In this document: one piece after another, positions 37,106 to 48,575 of the stretch
Numbering within the stretch: the first letter of the stretch is position 1
Layout: every line of letters begins with the position of its first letter
Assembly: GCA_033026295.1 (NCBI GenBank)
Contig: CM065183.1
Span: forward strand, 3,472,001 to 3,536,000
Direction of reading: 5' to 3'
Source: Channa striata
Taxonomy: Eukaryota > Chordata > Actinopteri > Anabantiformes > Channidae
Length of the DNA stretch: 64,000 nt
Position numbers and translations under genes: made by a program
Notes under the pieces: generated by a model
Databases searched by the model: none
Seen by the model: the letters and a program-made list of their open reading frames with translations, nothing else
What the model was told of the DNA's origin: nothing

Positions 37106-37536
37106 CCGTTCGGCTACGGGAGATTTTTGTTCCCCCCGACGATGTGGGCGGCGCATCAAATCCACATACACACAGGCAGTGACGGTTTGAGCTCCTCTGT
37201 TCAGTGCAGTAACTTATATAGTGTTATGTATTCTAAATTCTGTTCTCTCAAAAAAAAAGAGGCATCAATGCTTAGAAAGAGCTCAAGATAATTTCTTTCT
37301 TTCGTTTCTTTTTGGGTCTTGCTTTGGGGAAGAACATTAAAAAAACACACAAATAGTTTTTGAGGACATTCACATTTTGTACGTTTTAATATGAGCTGAC
37401 ATAGTGTCATGTAATGTTTCTAGCTGCTCATGTATGCACATTTTTAGTGTATATTTCTGAAAAGTAAGCTAATGATAACAGAACGCGAGTTCTTTTTATT
37501 GCTTGACAACAGAGCATTTTAAACACAGGACAGTGA

Positions 37537-37542
37537 AATAAA
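37537..37542 (+). terminator. possible proximal polyadenylation signal
   Basis: AATAAA lies 432 bases after the stop, just before a 12-base A run. It is AT-context and may be unused. Confidence 0.3.
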
Positions 37543-39643
37543 AATGAAAAAAAAAAAACTATGAGCGAGGAGGAAGCAACTCGTTTTTCTCCTCATGGGG
37601 CGATTTTGGACTTGACGATTTTAGATGTTTGTTTTTTTTTTTTTTTCTTCTTCTTCTTCTTTGTCGTCTTCTTGCGTGTAGATTGTTCAAGAGCAAGAAC
37701 TGGTTTTGCGAATCGCTTTATTTTCTGACAATGCTTGACAAACATTTTGTGTTTTTGTTTCAATGAAAAGAAACATATGTGTAGCTGTAAGGTGGGGGGC
37801 ATCTTTAACTGGTGCTGTAAATGAAACCAGAGAGGAAACTGACCTGATGTATGTATGAATGTATGTATGAACAGTTATATTGTAAACATCATTACACGGA
37901 AACCCGATGGTGGAAATCCCATTATCTAGGAGAGCCGGTAAACTCCTAGAGAAACACGTCTGTGCGGTGCATACATGTTCACATGCTCATACTTAACTCT
38001 TCTCTAATAGAAATGATGTGTAAAGACAGTAACCTATAGAGATAACATTCTAGCCTTTCTAGTGTCAAATCTGCTCAATTCTGAGATTGTGTTGCTAGGA
38101 TCAAGTAATGGCTCAGCAATATAAAAATTAAATCATTTGTTTATCATAGGTACGGGATGCAATCTGCAATGGAAAAAAGGTTGGGTATATGCAATTTCTT
38201 GTTTATAAGCATAGCGGGGTAACATGAATCTTTTTAATATAGCCTATGTAAAATATTGATTTTTATACAAATCTTTTAATACAAAAAGTCTTTTTAAAAA
38301 AAGAGGACGGAACCAGGACATTGCGTTTTAGAAGCGAAAGTATATGAGTTCCACTTTTTTTCTGTACAATTTTGCACAGGGACACCTTCGTTTCCATGTT
38401 TTGATGTTCTTACAGAAACTAAAAGCAGTACCCGAGAGCCTAAAAGGAGGGTTTCAGAGGGTTTTGTAAAGAGTATTTATGTATGACAGCGGGACTTACA
38501 GGGTCACTGTCCCCACTTATGTGCCAGTAGACTATTTGCACTTGTCCTTGAAGATATTATCCTTACGTACGGCGCCGTGCAATTTTCCAGGTGACCTCTT
38601 TGGCACACGATCGGAGCAACCAACTGCTTGGAGCCACTGTAGGTGTGGATTTAGTACCACTGATAGAAAGGAAGAACAGGGATTTGAAATCAGAGGCGAG
38701 GATGATTATAACCAAGCAGTTATACTGTAGGCTATTATCAAGTGTAAAAACATTAACAATGTTCTTTCATTTTTTGCTATGTTTTAGGAAGATGACGTTA
38801 TCCCCCAGCAGCACTTTATATCTAATCACTGTACAAAGGATTAAATAGTCAATCAATTCAAGGTTTTAAAAAAAGCAGAAGAAGCGAAGGCCTGGTGAAA
38901 CGAGACCTTCGAGGGGTGATACAATCCAGCGTTCCACCCGTATGCCTGACTGTATGCACCCCTCCGTTCTGTTTGTTCTAGTTGTTAGAGATCATGTTCA
39001 GACTTTGCCTTTTTGAGAGCTAATGCAAAAGGTGCTTGTCCTTCACCTGACTGAATCTCATCTATTGTACTTTACTGTCCTCTTTCAGGACTCTACTACC
39101 CGTCATCCATGACTGCATATGCCTTTTTCCACAGCATCGTGTCTGCAGCTTTTCGCCAATATAGTAATGCTTCAGTAGAGTAATAGCTAGTACCAGTTTT
39201 TGAATTAATTCTCATTATCAGTAAAAATGGAAAAGGGATTTAAAGCACAAACCAGCTGCTCATCTGATGTTGGTACATAAATAACAAATCTGAAAAGAGT
39301 TATCTGTGACTATCTATAGGGAACACAAAAAGGTTGTCACATATTTAGAATGCTGATTTTTCATAGAAATTATTGTGAATTCATCAGAGTTTATTATTTT
39401 ATTTGAGCCAGTTCATTTTGAGATTGATTTCAGTGACCATTAACAAAGACAGGATTTTGTATAAACTATTGTGCTCTCTGTGGAACTGAAGTTTGATTTA
39501 TTTTTGTACTACACAGCATGGATTTGTTGACATTTTAATTTTGCTATAAATGTGTGAGATCACAAGTTGCTGTGATATTTCATTTATAAATTGTGAACTT
39601 TGTACAATTTTTGTCATGCTGGATGTTGACACATCTTACTCTG

Positions 39644-39649
39644 AATAAA
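39644..39649 (+). terminator. distal polyadenylation signal of myt1l
   Basis: AATAAA is followed by A-rich then TGTG/TCTGTCTG sequence within about 50 bases. Cleavage would fall near 39,660-39,670. Confidence 0.65.
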
Positions 39650-42335
39650 GAAAAAATGTGTTGCCAGAGGCCTGCAAGAAGATTTCTGTCTGATCGTCAC
39701 ATACAGTATCGATAATGCGAAACCAGCTCCATATTGATATGATGTTTACACTTAACATTTACACCAGCAGATGTCAGCAAACCCAACCCATACAACGCGC
39801 CAGGTGCTCTCGTAAAAACTACGAAAAATCTTTAAATTTGCTCATGAAAAACAGGTTAATTTTCAAAATGGAATGAAATTAAATATTACTATTATTTTCA
39901 ATCTGTTCCAGATGATTCCTTAAGTGCAATTGTTATTAGACTAGTGGAAAACAATTTAACAAAACAAAAAAAAAACTTCTGCAAACCTATAATAAAAATC
40001 TACTTTTACGTGATCTGAGGGTGTGATATGAAAAAAGGTCTTTGTTTACCAAGTGATTTGAGAAGCGTGGGCAGGAAGATCATTGGTCAGACATCAGGAT
40101 TGTGAGTGGAGGTGTCTGACAATAAGTACCTTCTGCCAAAGTTTCATTCCTTTACCGAACCACAGCCCAGAACATTTTGGACTTATTCCTCGTCTTCTTC
40201 ATGCTCCTCCACTGGCATTGTTGCACATTTCACAAAGTGATTTTTGTTGTTGGAAGGTTGCAGCGTGGCTAGTGCCTCCTTGGCAAACAGATCAATCTGA
40301 TGGCACTCTGTACCGCATATGGTCCGTATCTAAACGTCAGCATCTTTCATTGGCCTTGCCAGTTTGGCTTTCATTTCTCTTTTTCAATATATTTGTTTTG
40401 CTGAGGTGAACATCGTTTCATGTCATGTCAAAACTGATCTTGTAGAACTGGGAGGGTCTGTGATTATAATTCACCAAACAATGTTAGGGAGAAAAGCAGC
40501 ATCATTTAAAATAAGTAGCAGAAAAAAAATGTGTACTGTAGTTTTTACCAAGCACCCCTGATCCACATCTGCAGACATCACGCAGATCTTCTTTATGACG
40601 CAGAGCAGCCAGAGGTGCGCTGTGGATTATTTATCGATGTGGATTCAAATAAGAACAGAGGGGAGCAGTTAATGTGTTTTTATTTATCAGTGATATCTAT
40701 CGTTGTGCAATACAAAAGTAATTAGACATTTATATCCATTCATGTCCATTGACCTTAAAATAACACCGCTCAGACAGTGGATCCCTGCAAGACACACAGG
40801 TCATCACCATTTGTTGACAGGTAAACTGAGCTTACTGAGATTAGACGATTAATCTGCATTTAAGATATAGTTTGCACAAACACACACATACACACGCAGA
40901 CTTTCAAAATAAAACCTCCCGCACACTAAGCACGACATCAACAGACGATCCTAAACACTTTTCAACTCTCTGAACACTGACACTTTTTTCCCCACATATA
41001 CAACTATTCAGTCTACAGATCCTCCTACACAGCAAGGCAGTGTGGTGTCAGTTTTTAAACTTTATCCAGCAGCGACAGCCACCTGGAGCTGTTTCGGAGC
41101 CAGCAACACAGTCTAGAAGGGCTTTTACAGCAATTTCAGAAGTGGCTTTGTGAAATGCCGGTCTCCAACACAAACCAATGGCTGCTTCCTTACACAGACT
41201 TCGGTGCTTCACAAAAACCCTCATTTTAGATTTAGTTAAACAGTCAAACATGCAGCTAATGGCTCTAATAGAACATTTTTTGTAGCCTCTTTTGGTGAAA
41301 ATGCACCACGGTGTATTAAGAGGTAAATTTTCACTTTAGCTCCTTGTAAATAAAACACCACAGTCCACAGAATCTCCTGGTTTATTGTGGAAACTAAAAC
41401 ATGCTGAAACAATGCTTTCCTATGTAATCAGTGCCTGCAGGCTGTGGAAATACTAACAATAGTAATGGGATAGCATTGTTAGCAGTGGAAATGCAAACAA
41501 TGTCACGGCGGGTTGCCAACAAGCACAGACACAACTACCTCTCACCTACACAATGCAGCAATCAGGAAGGGAGGTGGAATGATACTGAGCAGAGGTCCAA
41601 TTTGAGATAATTGACCAATCAGGAGGCTGAGTATATGTAAGGTGAGCTTTCTATTTATAGGTGTAAATAATAGGCTGGTGCTCCAGGATAGAAAACTGGT
41701 AGTTATTGACTGACATCTAAAGTTGACAGTCATAACCTTAATGTGGCGCAATTAAATGTATTTTATTTGAAACATCAAAATCATAAAAAAATAATGGGTG
41801 GACAATACTCACCAGTATTCAGTGTCAGTCTTCACTGTCTTCATGGATCTTCTATGTTGTGTACTGATGTGTAATGCTACTTCGGTACCAGCAGATGCCA
41901 GTAAAGCCAAACTGGAACAGTGCAGTTTTCTGACAGGCTGTTGTGGGCGCAGGCTGACATCCAGCTTTACCTTTCTGTTAAATGTGAGGACCTTATCATT
42001 CTGTCCAACCTTAATGAGGGCCTGACAGCAACGATACGCTGGAGTTTTCTCAACCTTATTGAAGATGAAAACAGGGGATCCTTATTATAGGCCCAGCACA
42101 CATTAAGAGCTCTGACTGCAAATATTAAACCACACAGTGTAAAGGTAGGTGCACTTCTACAGCCTAGTCTAAATGCTTCCATGAACGTTAAGATGCTTGT
42201 ACAAATATAAAACAGATTTTATCTTTTGAAAGTGTTATAAAATGACCTCCTGCCTTTCGGTGTCCTCATGCCTTGATTCTGACTCTTTGTACTGTTGTCT
42301 TCTAGCTCACCTGATAGTTTAGAATGCTACAGTCC

Positions 42336-42430
42336 ATGTTTTCACGGCCCATAACTCCTCTCTTCATTGGCTTCTGGTGGAATTTAGAATTCAGTGTAGC
42401 ATCCTAGTCATTAGCATGGTCTAAATCATA
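42336..42430 (+). mobile_element. LINE (L2/Rex1-like) reverse-transcriptase tail relic
   Basis: Reading CTTCATTGGCTTCTGGTGGA and onward gives LHWLLVEFRIQCSILVISMV, which resembles the C-terminal LHWLPVEFRIQFKILLL motif of L2/Rex1-type LINE reverse transcriptases. ITPL appears just upstream in another frame, so there is at least one frameshift. The copy is dead and short. Confidence 0.7.
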
Positions 42431-43439
42431 TTGTTTGCTAAGCACTTGTAACATCTGATTTAAAAAGTTTAAACTAAATCTTTACTTTATTTACTTACTT
42501 ATGCTGACTCCATGTACAGACACAACATTCCCACTGTTTGCCCTAATAGGTCATGAGGACAAGGGTCAGGTCACTCCGAGCTGTCTGCAGCTACACGGCC
42601 CCAGACACAGAAACATCTGACACACTGTGTGCAGAGGTGGTAAAGTAGAAAGAAGAAAGTACCACTTTACTCAAATAAAAATGCAAAGCATTTATCTACA
42701 TTTGACTTTAAGCAATTTTTTTAAACTGTACTCCACCAAGAAAATAATGTATCTTACATATTGTTGGTGATGTTAATTAGTTAAAACAAGTACAGTAATT
42801 AATTAAAAAACTAGGGTCAAAGGTCACTGTTAGTAAAGGTGCAGCTGATTTTGTGCTAACAGCTGATTGACTAATATTAATACATCAAAATTTATTAGTA
42901 CATCATATTTTTTTAGGATCATAATATATTTTAATATTAAAGCCACTTAATGTTGTGGCTGACAGCAAGCTGCAAGCTTGGTGTTTTTTAAACCGTTTCT
43001 GATTGGCTGCTCCATTAGGGCGTCACACACAGGTGATTTACCTTACCCTAATTAGCCCACCTGTAGCTTAGCTTCATGTTGTTCAATGGCATATTACATT
43101 TATGTATTTGTTTTTGGTCATATCGTGAACATAACATAAGTAGCATTTTCTAGCTGAAACAAAGTAAACTGCACGTTTTACACTTATCTATAGTAAAGCT
43201 AAAGAGTTGGTTCTTTTTGCTGTTAGCTGCTTCACTTCCTGCGCTGCAGAAAACAAACATGGAGGCCCAGCAGATGTCACTAAGTGCCCTCAAACTATCA
43301 CGCTGCTCTTCACTCACCTCTGGTCGTTTCAGACACACTTTGCGATTTCAGTTGGTACCAGCGGCAGTTAGCGCTCAAACTACTGAGGCCCGCGGACTTC
43401 GGATGAATAACGTCCTTTTATTCCACAGAAGTCTTGCTA

Positions 43440-43894
43440 ACATGTCTCAGTAACGGTCCACGTCCGTCTGCTCGGGGAGGGGGGGACACTCCAGCAGCGG
43501 AGACATTTTCTCTCAGAGCCTGGACGTACGAGCGCTAACTGGTTTTCACTGATGAGGAGAAACTCAGCTCGGCGTGTGTGTGTGTGTGTGTGACAGCAAA
43601 GAGATTTGATGATTTCAGTTTTTGATTTTGCTAATATCAAAAAAAACTTTCTCACAACTTGGGGACAAGAAAACGTTTCTAACTAAAGTCCAACAGTCTG
43701 GCCTTGCGTTTTCTGGGATTAACCGCCTCTGACACACACACACACACACTGCCCCCCCCTCCTCCTCTCTGTCCCAGTCAAGCTAACGTGCTCCCCCTCC
43801 TCCCCCCTTCCCTCCCCCTCCCTGGTGTGGCAGAGGAGACGCAGCTGGCCGTCTGTCTGTGCTCGGCTCGGCTCGGCTCGGCTCACTGCTAGCA
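43440..43894 (+). promoter_or_regulatory. putative pxdn promoter and 5' UTR
   Basis: The GC content and CpG density rise here relative to flanks. There are GT and CA short repeats (43,576-43,592; 43,733-43,750), pyrimidine-rich CCCCTCC stretches and a GCTCG pentamer repeated about five times at 43,861-43,884, just before the start codon. No TATA box is evident. The transcription start cannot be placed. Confidence 0.45.
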
Positions 43895-44079
43895 ATGGCG
43901 CTGCGGCTCGACCAGCTCCTTTCTCGGTCTCTCCTCGCGGTGGCTTTGTTGGCGCTCGCCGGGGGACCACAGGGGGCTCACAGTTGTCCGAGTCGCTGTT
44001 TATGCTTCCGAACTACCGTGAGATGTATGCACCTAAACCTGGAAACCGTTCCCGCAGTCTCCCCGCAGACCACCATTCT
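43895..44079 (+). CDS. pxdn: pxdn exon 1: signal peptide and LRR N-cap
   Basis: Peroxidasin is a secreted haem peroxidase that makes hypobromous acid and forms sulfilimine cross-links in collagen IV. The ATG at 43,895 has a favourable context (AGCAATGG). It starts MALRLDQLLSRSLLAVALLA, a hydrophobic signal peptide that ends near GAHS. CPSRCLCFRTTVRCMHLNLE then VPAVSPQTTIL follow, matching the LRR N-terminal cap of human PXDN almost word for word. The donor CT|GTAAGT splits a Leu codon. An upstream in-frame GTG is not used as a start in animals. Confidence 0.95.
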
Positions 44080-44637
44080 GTAAGTAGCAGTTTTCCTCAG
44101 ACCTAACGGGAACCGTCCGTCGGGACAAAGTGCAACTTCTGGAAAGCGTCTGCATGTTTTCACCCCGTACGTGCTGATAAGGTTGTTCGGGGGGAGGGAG
44201 ACGGTTGGCATTTTAAAAGTGGCAGTGAAACTAAAGGAAAACCAAAGTCGAGCGGAGGCTGCGTCCTGTTGTCGGGCGGAGGGTCCCAGTCAGTCGGACC
44301 ACGTCTTTACACGTTTGACACCTGCCGTTGCGTTCAGCCGTTGGGCCGAAGGGGTTAATGAACGCGTTTTTTTGGGGGGGGGTCACACAGTTGCTAAAGT
44401 CAGCTGCAAGCAATAAGCCCGAACATCACCTTCACTGGGAGATGCTGCCCAGCGCCAAAATACAGGCTTTCCTGTTCTTCTTGACTGGGTGTTGTTGCTG
44501 GGGGAATGTGCACTGAACTTCCTGAGACGATCTTTGTTCAAAGTTAGACCATTAACTAACGCAGCTTTTGACTGTGGAGCAGCTTGGGATAGCACTTTGC
44601 TAAGCTGCCTCCTTTTATTGCAGTCGAAAAGCTACTG

Positions 44638-44664
44638 GTGTGTGTGTGTGTGTGTGTGTGTGTG
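44638..44664. repeat. (TG)n microsatellite
   Basis: About 27 bases of TG near the start of pxdn intron 1. Confidence 0.9.
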
Positions 44665-45669
44665 GTTGTTGTTGCCCAGGTCCAACTTTGTGCTTTTTGC
44701 AGACCAGTTTGAGGTCTGTCAGAACGTGGCCTTATTCGATGAGACTTGTATTGAATCTGTATTTGTTGTCAGGATCCCAATTATACAGTTATTATTTGGA
44801 TAAATCTGGCCACGCTCTCTCATGTGGTCTCCCAAAATGTACATCCATCTAGTCTCCCAGATATGTGACACGCGTTGGTTTTAATTGACTGCAGTCAGTT
44901 ATGCATGGACCGATAAATAGTTTCATTCGGGCTGTAAGCAATGGGACAAAGGGGCAGCTCAGTCAACATGTACCACAGCAGCTTACCCTCAATGAGCATT
45001 TTCCTCTCTCATTTGGGGTCAGCCCACAGTCTTGAAGGGAACCCATAGTGCAGCCCAGCCCAGATAACCCCAAAAGAAAAGATGAAAGTCCATCCGTCGC
45101 TGTAACAATGAAAGGCTTGTTTGGGTCTTCTAGGATGTGTCTGGATCTGTTTGAGGTCTGATCCGTACAGAAGAACATGCTGTGGTTTCTCAGAAGCTTT
45201 CATGCTGGTGAGCTTTGAAGCTTTCAGACACTTGCCCCCCCCCGCTCCCCGGGCAGCTGTCATGTCAGGACACGAATGGCGTTTCTACCTGGCTTCCCCT
45301 AATGCTGCCGTGAAAAGTTGTCAGCCCATCACCGGTCGTCTGCTGTGGGAAACCCCTCTACACCGAACGGAACACTTGAAGTGTCCCGGTGTCCTTGATG
45401 CCAGTGGTTTGTTTGCTGCAGTCGATCGAATGCAGCCTCATAACACAGTTGTCAAAGCAGAGAAAATCTTTTTTTTTTTAACAAAGTGTACAGCCCCTGT
45501 TTTTAATTACTTAGACTCTTTGGGTGAAATTGTAGCAATGGTGGATCCTGGCTCTTCTGCAATATGGCAAAAGTTTTTGTTATTCAGACACTTGATCTGG
45601 AGCAATGTGCTACATGGGTATAGACAGTGCATTCCTGTTGTCGCCTGGCAGCAGGCTATTCAAGGAATC

Positions 45670-45739
45670 ATATATATATATATATTGATATAGATATATA
45701 TAGATATATAGATATAGATATATAGATATATAGAGAGAG
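45670..45739. repeat. AT/GATA-rich simple repeat
   Basis: A TA run turns into repeated GATATA and TAGATATA units and ends in GAGAGAG. Confidence 0.9.
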
Positions 45740-48248
45740 TATGTGATGAATCGCGGTAGAAGTGAAACGAGATGGAAATTAAGGCAGTTTCTCAGTCGTT
45801 TATGTGTGTAAGACTATGTAATTCAGTACCATTGTTTGTTATGCATAGAAAATACCTACATGTTTATAACATTACTTTCTACTGATATGTATTTTTAGCT
45901 GTTTTCTTGCTAGTTTTATTTGTCATTAAGTCTTAAATGTGAGTGCATGTCAGCAGCATTTGTGATTATCAATCAGTCCTTAATCTAGTTGTGCATTCCT
46001 CTGAGATCCATAAATAATAGTATCATTGTACACATATTATATACAGATTCTGACTCCTATAGTATATCTGTGGGTGGATCCAGTTGTTCGATCTATGTTT
46101 TACTAAATCCTTTTGGATTTGTCACCTGGTGGATGATAAATAAATAAGTTACATGAAATAAAAAATAAATTCAGGAGCATTAAAGTCATCATTAGGTTTT
46201 ATTCAAGACTCAACCTCACATTGGGGGAAGTATGTCCCTTATCACTGGGGAAAGACACAGCCTATCTTTGCTATGTCTATCGGAGTTTGAGCTTCAGCTA
46301 AACAGCATTAAAGGAATTTTCAACAGGATGACTCAATGTTTTTATAATTAGGTAACAAGATTATTTAATGGAGATGTTTAACTTACTGTTGATTATGAGT
46401 AGCGTCAAACAATAAGAGTTTTTGCATTGAACTACTTGGAAGTCATAACACCTCTTTCTGTCTCTTCTGGGCCATTGCAGTAGAGAATAAAGGGCCTTGG
46501 CTCAGAAGTGCTACTGCACACAGGCTTTGTGCCAAGAGCTTTTCTACATGACACTTGGACCAAGGAACATGGAATTTTTCCCCCCGATTTTCTTTCTGGC
46601 CTACATTTGTTTTTCAGTTTTTTTTTCTCAAGGGTCTTTCTGTTTAAAGCATGATTTTAAATAATGTTTGCTCTCTGTCTAATGACACTGTGGCATATCA
46701 TGTCCTTGATTTGAAGGATTTAGGAAAATGATGACTTCTACACTACCACTATTTTCCTGACATCAAATGTGCACTGTAATTTTAGAGGCAGGCCTATTAG
46801 CGTAGGAGTTAAACATGCTGATATACTGTATACACTATCATAGGCTGTCAGTGTAATTAAGAATTCGTATTTTACATGAACCCTGTTATCAGAATTTTGA
46901 CCAAAATATATTTTATACTGGTATTCTGGTACTTAAAGTGTGCCATTATGTGACGTAATACACAAGGAAAAAATAATTTACACACTGTGATACCGGAGCA
47001 TTACTATACACATAATGCACATTTGTGTCTTCGAGACTGAAAACGTGAGAAAATTAGTAAATGTGTTATTGCAAACCCAGCATTCTAGCATTGTTCATTT
47101 GGTTTATTGTATTGTGATGAACCACACTCTTAAAGATTAGTACTACAAACCCCCATTTTGAAACTGAACACCTGGGTGTGACTGGTGACAGTGTTAGTGA
47201 AAGTAGACTGCCATTGTATGGAATTTGCTGCAGTCAGGGTTTGTGAGGCATTCAGTCTCTGCAGCATTATGGAATGCAAAGCCAGAAATCCCCAAGGCTT
47301 TGCTCATTTACAAAGGGAGATTGAGTTCAAGGTTGTTGTTGACGTTAACCTTGACTGTCCAGTGGAGGACAGGTCATCAAGGTTTTATATTCTTCTAAAT
47401 TTGTTACTCAAAATGTATCCTGATTAAATCCTATAAGTACTAGTAATATTTTTTTAACAAAACGCATTTCTTAGGTTAGTGCTTATCCATACGGTCCCCT
47501 GTTGTGGGAACACTGTTCAAGTGAGGCTATTGTGATATTTTCCTAAAATAAAAAAAAAACATTTCTTTTATGTTGTCTCTTTTGTCTACGGATAACAAAT
47601 TGTTGTCTAATTTATTAGTTGTCCATAGAGCATCATGTGATTTTGAACAGTAGCACTGAAAAATGTTGTATTTTGTTACAGTTTTGATTGATGTCATGCA
47701 TAGCACCTTTGATTAGGGGTAATTAACAATCTGATAAATGTAGACTTTTAAACAATAACTATACAATATTAAAAATTTTCTAAATTAATTGTATTTTCAA
47801 CAGGCCCTAAATGAGAAATATAACCAATGAATTGCCTCTGCTTATATTTACTTATGTTCTTACTTATGTTTCTTGTACTTATTTACAAGCATTCAGGATT
47901 AGATTGTGTTGCTGAGCCGTAGACCTCTGTTGTTTTTTGAAAGTGATTACCACCACACCAGCCAGACACATGTCTATTCATTGACATGTATCTTTATTTC
48001 AATAAGGTGAACTTTTTGCCCCAGAAAAAAAAATTTCTACATTGGTTTGAAGCAATCCAGTCAGCCATGTATGTGTGAGATCTTCCAGTAGAATCATGAC
48101 ATTTTATACATTTTTACATTTTCTATTCGAAAGGTTTGAGAGTTCCCACGATTGCAGTGGTCAGCATTATGCTATTGGAGAGCTTCTTGGCAGCAGAGAC
48201 CTCATGATGCCAACTTAACACTGTGAAGTCTGTCAGCCTTTGTCTTGG

Positions 48249-48269
48249 ACACACACACACACACACACA
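48249..48269. repeat. (AC)n microsatellite
   Basis: Twenty-one bases of AC directly upstream of the Tc1-like relic. Confidence 0.9.
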
Positions 48270-48289
48270 GGACCAACTTGGGCCAATGA

Positions 48290-48575
48290 ATATTTCAGCA
48301 TGCATCCTGGAGGAGCCAGAGAATAAACTGTCAACTCTGCACTTGGCGGACAACCGCTTCTACTTCCTGAATCACAGCCCCTCCACTGGGACCTGCAGAT
48401 GGCCGATCACGTACCCATCCAGTCGGATGGAGCTTGAGAGAATCTGTCGGGAAGAATGGGAGGAACTGCCCATATACACTTTTGAGAAGTTTGAAGTGAC
48501 TAACCCAAGAAGATACAAAGCTGTAATTACTGCCAATGTGGAAAGATAGGGGCGTGAATACTTTTAAGTGAGAGA
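48290..48575 (+). mobile_element. Tc1-like DNA transposon, transposase C-terminus relic
   Basis: The open frame contains MELERICREEWEELP, then PRRYKAVITANVER and a stop. This matches the C-terminal MELERICREEWEKLP and YPRRLEAVIAAKGAS signature of fish Tc1 transposases. The sequence after the stop (GGGGCGTGAATACTTTT) resembles the inner part of a Tc1 terminal repeat (GGGGTGAATACTTTTGCAAG). The catalytic DDE core is absent, so it is inactive. Confidence 0.7.

Larger units (their letters stand above)
37106..39665 (+). other. myt1l: myt1l 3' UTR
   Basis: About 2.5 kb of AT-rich non-coding sequence follows the stop, with T/CTT-rich (37,627-37,660) and A-rich stretches. It runs to the AATAAA at 39,644. 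An earlier AATAAA at 37,537 sits before an A-run and may give a short 3' UTR. Its length fits the long 3' UTRs of neuronal genes. The end is inferred from the signal alone. Confidence 0.7.
39666..43894. other. myt1l-pxdn intergenic region
   Basis: About 4.2 kb between the last polyadenylation signal of myt1l and the pxdn ATG. I see no gene. It contains a LINE reverse-transcriptase relic (about 42,336-42,430). The last 450 bases before pxdn become GC-rich. Confidence 0.7.

Noticed and set aside
44963..45263. Minus-strand frames with SFGVIW reminiscent of a kinase
   Set aside because: Only a few residues resemble a kinase motif. The rest does not align with any kinase, and no other kinase block lies nearby.
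45121..45693. 190-codon open frame in pxdn intron 1
   Set aside because: It begins at a TTG, resembles no family I know, and ends in an AT simple repeat (IIYIYILI). One or two frames of this size are expected by chance in 64 kb.
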